A program made the position numbers and the translations under genes. From assembly GCF_900176505.1 (NCBI RefSeq), contig NZ_FWYB01000002.1, positions 211,237 to 275,236 on the forward strand: a DNA stretch of 64,000 nt. The letters run 5' to 3'. The stretch is from Pedobacter nyackensis. GTDB taxonomy: Bacteria > Bacteroidota > Bacteroidia > Sphingobacteriales > Sphingobacteriaceae. Within the stretch, counting starts at the first letter, position 1; each line of letters begins with the position of its first letter. This document shows positions 54,801-62,653 of this stretch, piece after piece. The notes beneath the pieces are model-generated. The model did no database searches, was not told the DNA's origin, and saw nothing but the letters and a program-made list of their open reading frames with translations.

Positions 54801-54973
54801 CCTGTTTGCGATGCAGTCTTTGTACCCTTTAACTGTACACTTACTCCAGGAATCCCCTCGCCCTTATCATCGGTCACAGTCCCTGAAACCTTGATCGTCT
54901 GAGCATATAGCGAAGCTGTTGTAAACAGAAGCGCAAACATGCTCATTACTATTTTTAGTATAGTTTTTTTCAT
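51848..54973 (-). CDS. SusC/RagA-family TonB-linked receptor without STN domain
   Basis: The 1041-residue protein has a signal peptide (1-24, ending L-Y-A-Q), a carboxypeptidase-like domain (about 27-100), a plug (about 105-220, ending S-A-A-I-Y-G-S-R-S-A-N-G-V-I-I-I-T-T-K) and a long barrel ending G-V-G-L-G-I-T-F. Lacking STN, it cannot signal to a FecR protein, so control must come from another regulator. The next genes are SusD, FAS1 and PKD-like lipoproteins. The promoter must be in the 403-bp region to its left on the minus strand. Confidence 0.96.
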   Translation of the reverse strand: MKKTILKIVMSMFALLFTTASLYAQTIKVSGTVTDDKGEGIPGVSVQLKGTKTASQTGSDGKYSITVPNAESVLVFSYIGFNKKEEVVGSRRSISPKLIPSLSDLDEVVVVGYGTQAKKDVTGAISTISAKAIDEKQPISIFDAIQGAAPGVRVMTGSGAPGDESDITIRGMSTLSDEGVKPLYVVDGVPMKNISSINPKDVLSIDILKDAASAAIYGSRSANGVIIITTKQGQDGKPIINVDYLRSYSNISRRIPQSNRLQRQMFDQRSKISLDPHPDDSTAYNKNADNDYQDLITQTGIRNQVSLSMSGGTPKLNYYNSLQYLDEQGVILASFNKRATMRTNIKYAPSDKIKLTSQLTFSYQNRNNINEGKVIQQALQRGPQQTLFLPNGDYIYDSGGRKNPIAEAYLRENLTTAYKGVLFQGFDFAITKALNFHADASADIQLSRNTTFNSKLLENTAISTGSDETKIPIRTQGNALFNYKKTFSKDHNVNALVGMNFERNNQDEINIAGKRFVSENVHTLNAAGELTLSDIYTRGSGSALLSFFGRVGYDYKGRYLLNASLRRDGSSVFGEENQWGYFPAVSAGWRFSDESFMKWSKGVLTDAKARASWGITGNQEIGDFDAVQQFVFGTYYYNGVSGVRTNTKLGNNSLKWEETTQTNFGLDLTFLSGKVSFVGDYYIKKTTDLLYEAPLALEVGFPGKARINAGSLQNKGVELMVSGYPIQTRNFTWQTSVNWSMVRNKILSLPGGDYVDDNWLVGEGKEAGNFFGYEYLGIYSYDESNAYTDDFKTRLIPQFQRDAQGNVIISKTMQPTLLGYTYPDGTPYVGTPKQLTTNGTISKAGDVIWSNKPDANGNLNSNIGVEDKIVTGYGQPRWSLGWSNNFTYKNFSLSVSLYGNFGNSIYNDNRRNTASFSNSNTTPEPYFILNMHKYPGQITDSYNGGDKTADNIRRTNNYYLEDGSFIRLQSARLGYQIPSKMAKRMYMQNLNLYVYGTNLLTWTNYKGFDPEVKQNSVLKPGLDNGQYPRRREFGVGLGITF

Positions 54974-55376
54974 ATTTATTCTTTAAAATAAAGCTGTGTC
55001 TATTTAAAATAAAATTCGGGAGAAAGCTCCTCGTCGTACAATTCTTATAAATTATACTTGCTCATTATAATTGTTACACATCAACAATTTTTCTAAAATG
55101 AGTGCACCTGTAAAAATGCGTCTAGTGGGGAATTAAACTTAGATTTGTCATACTTGGCTGGTTAGTTTAATAAATAAAATTTTGGTTAATGCAATTGAAG
55201 AAAAATTAGATGAAGATTGCTTAATCAAATTAGCCTACTTGTGTCTCATTTTGGCATGCCAAAATGCAATCAGAAAAGACTCAATAATCTTCCAACTTCT
55301 TCTTTCAGTTATTTTTTAACCTTGTAATGCTGCCCCATAAACCCTACTTTAGCCAATTCATTCATCATCAATTGAA
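54974..55376. promoter_or_regulatory. 403-bp divergent regulatory region with a perfect 20-bp palindrome
   Basis: This gene-free stretch separates the minus-strand susC from the plus-strand ECF sigma gene. At 55247-55266 there is a perfect palindrome, CATTTTGGCA/TGCCAAAATG, with no spacer, 111 bases before the sigma start. TAGATTTG at 55140-55147 fits a plus-strand -7 box and would give a leader of about 230 bases containing the palindrome. I see no coding frame of note. Confidence 0.65.
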
Positions 55377-55925
55377 TTGTCGGAACAAACACAACATATT
55401 GCCTATTCATTCGAAGAATTGTTCAGAGACAATTATGCAAAATTGTGTCATTTCGCAATTCAATATTTAAAGGATGGCGATGTGGCAAAAGACATTGTAC
55501 AGGAGGTTTTTGTTACCTACTGGAACATGGACGAGTGGACGGATTATAACACAGCATCCAGCACTGCATTTTTATATACATCAGTAAGAAATGCCTGTCT
55601 GAATAAATTACGAAGACAAAAACTGGAACATGGTTTTTTAAATGATCAGGAAGCAGATCCTTCCGAAGATGCGATCGCTCTAAATTCAATGATCCGATCG
55701 GAAGTGATGACAGAACTGCACAAGGTGATCACTACTTTGCCTGACAATTGCCAGAAAATCTTCCGCATGGGTTATCTGGAGGGGTTAAAAAACCCTCAAA
55801 TTGCTGCTGAGCTCGGCATCAGCATAAACACGGTTAAAACGCAGAAAAAAAGGGGGCTACAGTTACTAAAAACGCGTTTAAATCCCGATTTCTTTGCTAT
55901 TATTTCACTCTTCCTTCTAAAATAA
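55377..55925 (+). CDS. ECF RNA polymerase sigma factor, second import locus
   Basis: A 182-residue ECF sigma factor with region 2 (about 12-75; E-E-L-F-R-D-N-Y-A-K-L-C-H-F-A, then K-D-I-V-Q-E-V-F-V-T-Y-W) and region 4 (about 120-175; P-D-N-C-Q-K-I-F-R-M-G-Y, then N-P-Q-I-A-A-E-L-G-I-S-I-N-T-V-K-T-Q-K). No ATG exists in frame before the conserved region; an in-frame stop lies at 55350, so translation starts at TTG 55377, or at ATT 55371. A FecR gene follows after 69 bases and an STN-SusC after that. Confidence 0.93.
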   Translation: MSEQTQHIAYSFEELFRDNYAKLCHFAIQYLKDGDVAKDIVQEVFVTYWNMDEWTDYNTASSTAFLYTSVRNACLNKLRRQKLEHGFLNDQEADPSEDAIALNSMIRSEVMTELHKVITTLPDNCQKIFRMGYLEGLKNPQIAAELGISINTVKTQKKRGLQLLKTRLNPDFFAIISLFLLK

Positions 55926-55994
55926 TCAAATTATTTAAAAATAATTCAGGTTTCTTTCACCCCTTTTTGTTTTTCAGGTTTCTTATAGATATCT

Positions 55995-57164
55995 ATGGAA
56001 ACGCAAAACAATTTTAAACGCACGTCAGAACTCATCATTAAGTTCCTGAAAAAAGAACTATCTGTTCAGGAGGAGAAAGAGTTTCAACAATGGCTCAACG
56101 CTTCGCCTGAAAACACTGCACTTGTGGAATCATTCCGCAACACTACACATGTACAAAAGGAAATTAATTATTTGAGCGCGGTAGATATTAATCAAGGCTG
56201 GGCAGATGTTTCGAAACAAATTGCTGTTAAGCCGACAAAAACATTAGCATGGAGTAAAATACTACGGTATAGTGCCGCAGCAATACTGATTGTCAGTGTA
56301 GGCTTTGGAGTTTATACCTTTAATGCAAAAATCAAATCAGGGAATAATGAAACTGCAGCGGTTCACGACATTATGCCGGGAAGTAAAAAGGCTGTGCTTC
56401 AGTTGGCCGATGGGTCAGTTATCGACCTGAGTGATGCCAATCTATCTTTAGTCGGTAAAAATGGCAAACCAACTATGTGGGCAAAAAAAGGAGTACTGGC
56501 TTTCAATCCCGAAGAAAATAGAAATAACCGAAAAGGCTATAACCTGCTAAAAACCCCCAGGGCTGGTGAATACAAAATGATTCTTCCTGATGGCACTAAA
56601 GTGTGGTTAAATGCCGTATCCTCACTACGCTTTCCTACCAGCTTCAATAAAAGCGAGCGCAGGGTAGAACTTACCGGCGAGGCTTACTTTGAAGTTGCAC
56701 ACAACAAGGATATGCCCTTTAAAGTTGCGTTTAATAAAACTGAGGTAGAGGTATTGGGTACACATTTTAACATCAGCACTTTTAGTGGCAAAAGTAAAAC
56801 TACTCTGATTGAGGGTTCAGTAAAAGTAACTGAAGGTGGCAAACCACAACTGTTAAAACCAGGCGAAGAAGCTGTGGTAAACAATGGTGCTGTAAACATC
56901 CATAAGACCGACACCTACAAATCAATAGCCTGGAAAGAAGGTGCATTTTATTTTAAAGAAGATCTGATGACCGACATCATGAACCAACTGTTCAGATGGT
57001 ACGATGTTGAAATTATTTACAAGGGAAATCCTGACACCAAAAGATATAGCGGAAATATTCGCCGACAAGCCACTTTAAACCAGGCGCTGGAAATGTTGAA
57101 CGCTGTAAGTGGAACAAAATTTAGTCTGGAAGGCAGAACTGTAACCGTAGACTTTAATAAATAA
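55995..57164 (+). CDS. FecR-family anti-sigma factor, second import locus
   Basis: The 389-residue protein has an N-terminal sigma-binding region, a membrane helix at about 92-108 (I-L-R-Y-S-A-A-A-I-L-I-V-S-V-G-F-G-V) and a periplasmic FecR domain (about 175-275; T-P-R-A-G-E-Y-K-M-I-L-P-D-G-T-K-V-W-L-N). A DUF4974 C-terminal domain follows. Layout and motifs parallel the protein at 26487-27623. It should restrain the sigma factor of 55377-55925 and respond to the STN receptor at 57334. Confidence 0.95.
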   Translation: METQNNFKRTSELIIKFLKKELSVQEEKEFQQWLNASPENTALVESFRNTTHVQKEINYLSAVDINQGWADVSKQIAVKPTKTLAWSKILRYSAAAILIVSVGFGVYTFNAKIKSGNNETAAVHDIMPGSKKAVLQLADGSVIDLSDANLSLVGKNGKPTMWAKKGVLAFNPEENRNNRKGYNLLKTPRAGEYKMILPDGTKVWLNAVSSLRFPTSFNKSERRVELTGEAYFEVAHNKDMPFKVAFNKTEVEVLGTHFNISTFSGKSKTTLIEGSVKVTEGGKPQLLKPGEEAVVNNGAVNIHKTDTYKSIAWKEGAFYFKEDLMTDIMNQLFRWYDVEIIYKGNPDTKRYSGNIRRQATLNQALEMLNAVSGTKFSLEGRTVTVDFNK

Positions 57165-57233
57165 AAACTAAAACCTAAACCACATGAAATAAACCTTTAC
57201 TAACCCCAGAAATTTAAACACAGACATAAAAAA

Positions 57234-57259
57234 TCCGGGAACACTGCAATGTTCCCGGA
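57234..57259 (+). promoter_or_regulatory. Hairpin between anti-sigma and susC genes, second locus
   Basis: TCCGGGAACA (57234-57243) pairs perfectly with TGTTCCCGGA (57250-57259), 6-base loop. No T-run follows on the plus strand, which argues for attenuation or mRNA protection/processing as much as termination. A similar element lies at the same place in the first locus (27645-27669). Confidence 0.6.
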
Positions 57260-57333
57260 CAAATTGTGTGGCTGTATTCATTTGATCGTTATCGAATTCA
57301 ATCAATTTTTTCAAAACCAACACGTACAAAAAT

Positions 57334-60300
57334 ATGAAACAAATCCTTCTCGGCAAGTGTGCGGGAAAATACAGGTCATTTAATAGAAAACTACTATTAG
57401 TTATGAGGTTAACTATTTCCTTGTTAATAATGGGCTGCCTGGCTGTACAAGCTTCAGGTTATGCCCAAAAAGTAAACCTATCGGTGCGTAATGCAGGAAT
57501 AGAAAGTGTATGCTTAGATATTAAAAAGCAGACAGGCTTCTTTTTCCTTTATGATGCTGCTGTCCTGAAAAAATCAGGAACCGTTAGTCTGGAACTTAAA
57601 AACGCAGATCTGAAAGATGCTTTAAAGCAAATGACTTCCGGAAAAGCGCTTGCTTATAAAATCATTGATCAGACTGTGATCATTTCTGAAGCGAATACCA
57701 GTAATCCGACTACGCTTGAAGATATCATAGTTAAAGGAACTATAAGATCAAAAGAAGGTCCTGGACAGTCTGACTCAACACTTCCAGGCGTGGTAATCAC
57801 CGTAAAAGGCACCAAGAAAGCAGTGGCAAGTAGTAGCGATGGAACTTATGCTATCCAGGCGCCAGCCAATGGCACACTGGTATTCTCTATGATTGGTTAT
57901 GGAACTAAAGAGATAGCCATCAATGGAAATAAAACAATTGATGCGGTTATGGTTGAGGCTGCCGGCGAATTGAATGAGGTGATTGTTACCGCATATGGTA
58001 CATCAGAAAAAAAAGAAAATCAGATTGGAAGCGCATTTCAGGTAACCAGCAAAGAGCTCGCACGTAAACCATTGGATAGAATAGACAAGTTACTGGAAGG
58101 TCTTGTTCCGGGCCTGCAGTTCGGGGTTCAAGATGGGGCAGACAATACGAGCAGCAACAGAACCAGATACCAAACCACAATCAGAGGAGAGGCCTCTTTT
58201 GGTGCCTCAACCGAACCACTATGGGTATTGGATGGAATCCCCTTAAATACGGGTAGTGAGAACAATTTGATTCCCGGGGTAAATACAAGTATCAGTCCTT
58301 TAACCTATTTAAATCCAAATGATATCGAATCTGTTGTAGTGCTAAAGGATGCGACTGCTACATCTATTTACGGGGCAGACGGGTCAAATGGGGTAATATT
58401 GATTACAACTAAACGGGGAATAGCTGGCAAAAGAACCTTGAACTACAGTCTTAGGACAGGTATTAACCTACTCAACAACAACCGCTTTCATGTCCTGGAT
58501 GGTAATGAATACAGGGAATTGTATAAAGAATCTTACAGAAACAATCCCGCTTTAGACCAAACTAAAGATCTAGACCAGCTTTTGGGCCCGACAAGCACAG
58601 ACTGGTACGATGTATACTTTCGCAATGGAATAACGATGCAACATGATCTTTCTTTTTCTGGAGGCTACAAAAACACCAGGTATTATGTTTCTGGCGCTTA
58701 TTATAATAATGAGCCCATTATGATGAAAAATCGTACGCAAAGGCTTTCCAGCAGGATAAATATAGATCAAAAGGTCAATAAATCAATTGACTTGTTTTTA
58801 AGAGTAGGGGCTTCACATAACATCAATAACATGTTTAATCCGGGTGATACTTATTATAACAACAGACCGGTAGACAGTCCTTATAACCCCGACGGTTCTT
58901 ATGTTATGGCCTATTACAATAAGCTGACTGATGCTATTTACAATGACAATTCTCAGAAAACAAATGTTATTGATGGAAGCATAGGTGGTACGATAAAGCT
59001 CTTACCGGAGCTTACTTATACGACCACGAATGGCATCAACTACAATGGTATAAAAGAATATATGTATAGCTCTATGTATGCTTTCAGCGACCGGGGTACA
59101 GGTGAGGCATTATTTGGGAAAAGCAGAAGCTTTAACTGGAATAGCCAGCACCGCCTTAACTTCAATAAAACCATTAAGCAACATGAGTTTTCTGCTTTAC
59201 TTGGTGCTGAGGCAAAAAGTGATGACAGAGAATCAAGTGCATTAACTGGATCGGGTTTTGATGATGATAACATAAGGGATCCAAACTACGGTAAAAAAAT
59301 TGTTTCCACCATTTCTGGAGATGAGAAAACAGGTTTATCCTATTATGGCCAATTCCGTTACACCCTATCTAATAAATATAGTTTATTGGGCAGTTTCCGT
59401 CGTGATGGCAATTCCGATTTTGGTACAGATGTAAAATGGGCAACATTCAATTCTGTTGGGGCTGCGTGGACCCTCAGTAATGAGGAATTCTGGAAGATAA
59501 AACAGATCAATTTTGCTAAACTTAAGTTAAGCTATGGTACAAACGGAAACTCGAGAATTGGCGCTTACAAAGCTAAAGGAATCTATCGTTTTACCGATAG
59601 CTATACTTATAACGATGGACAAGGTGCGATTATGGTTACCGGAGAAAATCCTGCATTATCTTGGGAGACCACCTATTTAGTGAATGGGGGAATCAGTTTA
59701 GGTTTCTTTAATAAAATCTCCATGGAGGTCGAGGTTTATCAAAATACCACAAAAGGAATGCTGGACCAGGTTGATGTGACCAGGACAACAGGCTTCACTT
59801 ATATTCTGCAAAATGTGGCTTCGGTAAGGAATAAGGGTATAGAAATGAACTTAACAAGCAAAAACATTGAGCATAAAAACTTTGCATGGTCAACAACATT
59901 CAACATTTCCCGCAACAGGAACAAAATCCTTAAATTATATAACAACAATACCAAGGTACTGGACAAAACCATCAGGGAAGTAGGAAAAGATTCAAAGACC
60001 TTTTATTTGGTACGCTGGGCAGGTGTAGACCCACGTGATGGTGCCCCACTTTGGTATGACACTCGAGGCAATATCACCAGATCCTTTGATCTAACCAATA
60101 GAGTTACAGTAGGCACATCAACACCCGATTTTTTTGGAGGAATGATTAATAACTTTCAATATAAATCTTTCAGTCTCTCTGCTCAGTTGATTTACAATGT
60201 TGGAGGTTATGCCTTCAGCAACCTGCAAAGGGACGCGGAATCTGACGGGCGTAATCTTGCGGCTGACAACCAGTCGACCAACCTGCTGGATCGTTGGAGA

Positions 60301-60609
60301 GAGCCGGGAGATTTAAGTAACATTCCCAAAACCGTATTGGGCGAAAATGCCAATAATGGCCGTAACTCTACCCGTTTTTTACATAAAAAAACCAGTCTGC
60401 GTTTACAAAACGTCAGCGTAAATTATAGCCTGCCCGAGCAGTTCATCAAACGGATCCACCTCTCCAATGCCAGTGTTTACCTACAGGCAGATAATGTTGG
60501 TTTCTGGACACCCTACAAGAGTGCATCAGACCGTAACGATTACAAAAACTCATTCAATCCATATCCACAACCACTTGTTCTTTCATTTGGTTTAAATGTT
60601 AGTTTATAA
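57334..60609 (+). CDS. SusC/RagA-family receptor with STN domain, second import locus
   Basis: A 1091-residue protein: basic N-terminal lead (1-25), signal sequence (cut near G-Y-A-Q-K), STN domain (about 50-115; V-C-L-D-I-K-K-Q-T-G-F-F-F-L-Y-D), carboxypeptidase-like domain (about 130-215) and plug (about 220-350). A barrel ending S-F-G-L-N-V-S-L completes it. The C-terminus overlaps the susD start by one base (TAATG), so the two are translationally coupled. With STN, FecR and ECF partners it should sense its own substrate. The presence of an M16 peptidase downstream suggests a peptide-type rather than glycan substrate (inference). Confidence 0.95.
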   Translation: MKQILLGKCAGKYRSFNRKLLLVMRLTISLLIMGCLAVQASGYAQKVNLSVRNAGIESVCLDIKKQTGFFFLYDAAVLKKSGTVSLELKNADLKDALKQMTSGKALAYKIIDQTVIISEANTSNPTTLEDIIVKGTIRSKEGPGQSDSTLPGVVITVKGTKKAVASSSDGTYAIQAPANGTLVFSMIGYGTKEIAINGNKTIDAVMVEAAGELNEVIVTAYGTSEKKENQIGSAFQVTSKELARKPLDRIDKLLEGLVPGLQFGVQDGADNTSSNRTRYQTTIRGEASFGASTEPLWVLDGIPLNTGSENNLIPGVNTSISPLTYLNPNDIESVVVLKDATATSIYGADGSNGVILITTKRGIAGKRTLNYSLRTGINLLNNNRFHVLDGNEYRELYKESYRNNPALDQTKDLDQLLGPTSTDWYDVYFRNGITMQHDLSFSGGYKNTRYYVSGAYYNNEPIMMKNRTQRLSSRINIDQKVNKSIDLFLRVGASHNINNMFNPGDTYYNNRPVDSPYNPDGSYVMAYYNKLTDAIYNDNSQKTNVIDGSIGGTIKLLPELTYTTTNGINYNGIKEYMYSSMYAFSDRGTGEALFGKSRSFNWNSQHRLNFNKTIKQHEFSALLGAEAKSDDRESSALTGSGFDDDNIRDPNYGKKIVSTISGDEKTGLSYYGQFRYTLSNKYSLLGSFRRDGNSDFGTDVKWATFNSVGAAWTLSNEEFWKIKQINFAKLKLSYGTNGNSRIGAYKAKGIYRFTDSYTYNDGQGAIMVTGENPALSWETTYLVNGGISLGFFNKISMEVEVYQNTTKGMLDQVDVTRTTGFTYILQNVASVRNKGIEMNLTSKNIEHKNFAWSTTFNISRNRNKILKLYNNNTKVLDKTIREVGKDSKTFYLVRWAGVDPRDGAPLWYDTRGNITRSFDLTNRVTVGTSTPDFFGGMINNFQYKSFSLSAQLIYNVGGYAFSNLQRDAESDGRNLAADNQSTNLLDRWREPGDLSNIPKTVLGENANNGRNSTRFLHKKTSLRLQNVSVNYSLPEQFIKRIHLSNASVYLQADNVGFWTPYKSASDRNDYKNSFNPYPQPLVLSFGLNVSL

Positions 60610-62078
60610 TGTTAAAAATTGAGATGAAAAAATTCAGCTATACCATCGTCTTTGTAGCCATAGTGTGCAGCACATTGATTTCCTGCAAAAAATTCCTTGA
60701 AAAAGAACCCATTGGCCAAACAGGAAAAAATACCTTGTTCGAAACTGTTGATGGCGCTAAACTGGCCATCAACGGCTGCTACTATTCTTTATTAAATTAT
60801 TACAGTAATGAATTTGGCATGTATGCCGACGTCACTTCCGATAACTTGATTAGCAGAACCAGCGCCTCAGTAATGCTGCCACAGTTTAATTTTCAAAGCA
60901 CCGTAAGTGATGATGAGCTGGCAGTTGGACACATTTGGCTAAACATTTACGAAACCTTAAACAACGTAAACAATCTACTGGAGGCCGTCCCAACACTAAA
61001 AACAAAGTTCCCTAATCAAGTAAAAACGCTCGATTCTATCAACGGACAAGCATTGGCGATGCGGGCGTTATGCCATTTCGACTTAAGCAGGGTTTATGCC
61101 CAACCTTATAATTATACTTCCGACGCCTCGCATTTAGGTATTCCGGTATTGCTAAAAACGCCAAGTCCGGGTCAACAGATTTCCAGGAAAACAATGAAAG
61201 AAACCTATGATCAAATTATTCTGGACCTGAATAATGCTTTGCCTTTACTACAACAAAATGTTAACCATACTACTCAGGCGGCGATTAGCTACCATGCTGC
61301 ATTGGCTTTGCTTTCAAGAGTCTATTTGTACAAAGGCGACTGGGCACAATGTATTGCAACGGCAAATCAGGTAATTGCCGACAATGGTTACCAGCTTGCA
61401 AACGCCAACAATTACAAATCGATGTTTTTAACTACTCAGTCGGCTAACGCCAATCCTAAAATTGAAAATATTTTTCAACTGACTAATGTTAGGCACAACA
61501 ATTCTTCAACCTCTGTTTACGTTGTATTTTCTGATGCTGCCGGAGCTCAATATAGTGCTTCAGCAAAAGTGAAATCGCTATATGACAGTGATGACATCAG
61601 GTCAGCTCAAATGTTTACGGTACCTGCTTCAGGATTAAACGCTGGAAAATCTTTAACAACTAAGTATGGCAATGGTACCGTAACTACAGTACCCCCTCCG
61701 CTCATACAAATTATCCGTTTATCAGAAGTTTACTTAAATCGTGCCGAGGCAAAATGGAATTTGCAGCGATATACAGAAGCAGCAGAAGATCTGAGCATTA
61801 TTTCTAATAGAGCACATCCAGGCAGAACTATTACCATTACTTATACTTCAAGTAGCGACCTATACAAGCAAATTGCAGACGAGAGAAATCGTGAGCTTTG
61901 TTTTGAAAACCATCGTTTTTTTGATACCATAAGGCGTAAGGAAAACCTCCTTAGAGGTGGCGATTGTAATTCCAATATATGCGGCCTTACTTACCCCAAT
62001 GACAAATTTGTTTTGCCAATTCCAACCAAAGAAGTAGAGGCCAACAAGGGTATGATTCAAAACCCTGGTTTTAATTAA
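60609..62078 (+). CDS. SusD/RagB-family lipoprotein, second import locus
   Basis: The 489-residue protein has a lipoprotein signal (S-T-L-I-S-C, Cys23 if counted from 60609), then F-L-E-K-E-P-I-G-Q. SusD helices include A-L-A-M-R-A-L-C-H-F-D-L-S-R-V-Y-A-Q-P, and the C-terminal part has E-R-N-R-E-L-C-F-E-N-H-R-F-F-D. The ATG at 60609 overlaps the susC stop; M-K-K-F-S-Y at 60624 is a possible alternative start. It forms the surface lid of the receptor encoded just upstream. Confidence 0.95.
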   Translation: MLKIEMKKFSYTIVFVAIVCSTLISCKKFLEKEPIGQTGKNTLFETVDGAKLAINGCYYSLLNYYSNEFGMYADVTSDNLISRTSASVMLPQFNFQSTVSDDELAVGHIWLNIYETLNNVNNLLEAVPTLKTKFPNQVKTLDSINGQALAMRALCHFDLSRVYAQPYNYTSDASHLGIPVLLKTPSPGQQISRKTMKETYDQIILDLNNALPLLQQNVNHTTQAAISYHAALALLSRVYLYKGDWAQCIATANQVIADNGYQLANANNYKSMFLTTQSANANPKIENIFQLTNVRHNNSSTSVYVVFSDAAGAQYSASAKVKSLYDSDDIRSAQMFTVPASGLNAGKSLTTKYGNGTVTTVPPPLIQIIRLSEVYLNRAEAKWNLQRYTEAAEDLSIISNRAHPGRTITITYTSSSDLYKQIADERNRELCFENHRFFDTIRRKENLLRGGDCNSNICGLTYPNDKFVLPIPTKEVEANKGMIQNPGFN

Positions 62079-62177
62079 TTATTGATTTATGAAACACCAT
62101 GAGGATACTGCTAACAAACAGCAAGAGTATGCTCATGATAGCTTCATAAGCTTTAAAAACAATAAATACTGATAAAA

Positions 62178-62645
62178 ATGAGACACAAAATAACATATCT
62201 CTTGACAATAACCGTTCTTCCAGCCATCCTGATTATATCGTCCTGTAAAAAAGAGACTACGGCCTATGACAACCCTTTCTTTCACATCATGATTGACAAT
62301 AAAGCGGAGGTTGAAGTATTGGCTAACCGTAAGGATACTGTTGACTATAAGGTTTATCTAAGCGCACAACTACAGTTTGAGCCTATCGATGTACAGTATG
62401 AAGTTAAAATTGGTGACGGCTTACAAGATGACCGTGACTTTAAATTACTTACAACCGGAACAAGCCTTAATTTTCCACAGGGAATTTTTGAAAGACCAAT
62501 TAGAATTGCATGGAAAGAGTCTGTACTTGATCCAACAAAGGACAATACCATTACCATCCGTTTGATTAGTAATAGTAAAAACTTTACAATGGGTCTTCCT
62601 GGACCGGATAAGCTTCAAAAACAACTGGTAATCACCAAGAAATAA
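62178..62645 (+). CDS. Small Calx-beta-like/DUF4843-type lipoprotein
   Basis: A 155-residue lipoprotein (signal ending I-I-S-S-C, Cys23) with a single beta domain. V-Y-L-S-A-Q-L-Q-F-E-P-I-D-V-Q-Y-E-V followed later by T-I-T-I-R-L-I-S-N-S-K resembles the Calx-beta or DUF4843/DUF1735-like lipoproteins that follow many susD genes. Function is unknown; it may help present the substrate at the surface. It starts 99 bases after susD and ends 8 bases before the peptidase gene, so it belongs to the same operon. Confidence 0.75.
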   Translation: MRHKITYLLTITVLPAILIISSCKKETTAYDNPFFHIMIDNKAEVEVLANRKDTVDYKVYLSAQLQFEPIDVQYEVKIGDGLQDDRDFKLLTTGTSLNFPQGIFERPIRIAWKESVLDPTKDNTITIRLISNSKNFTMGLPGPDKLQKQLVITKK

Positions 62646-62653
62646 GGGCAAGG

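Noticed and set aside
62089..62172. 27-codon frame between susD and the small lipoprotein gene
   Set aside because: Too short, no signal or family, and the reading frame shows no supporting features.
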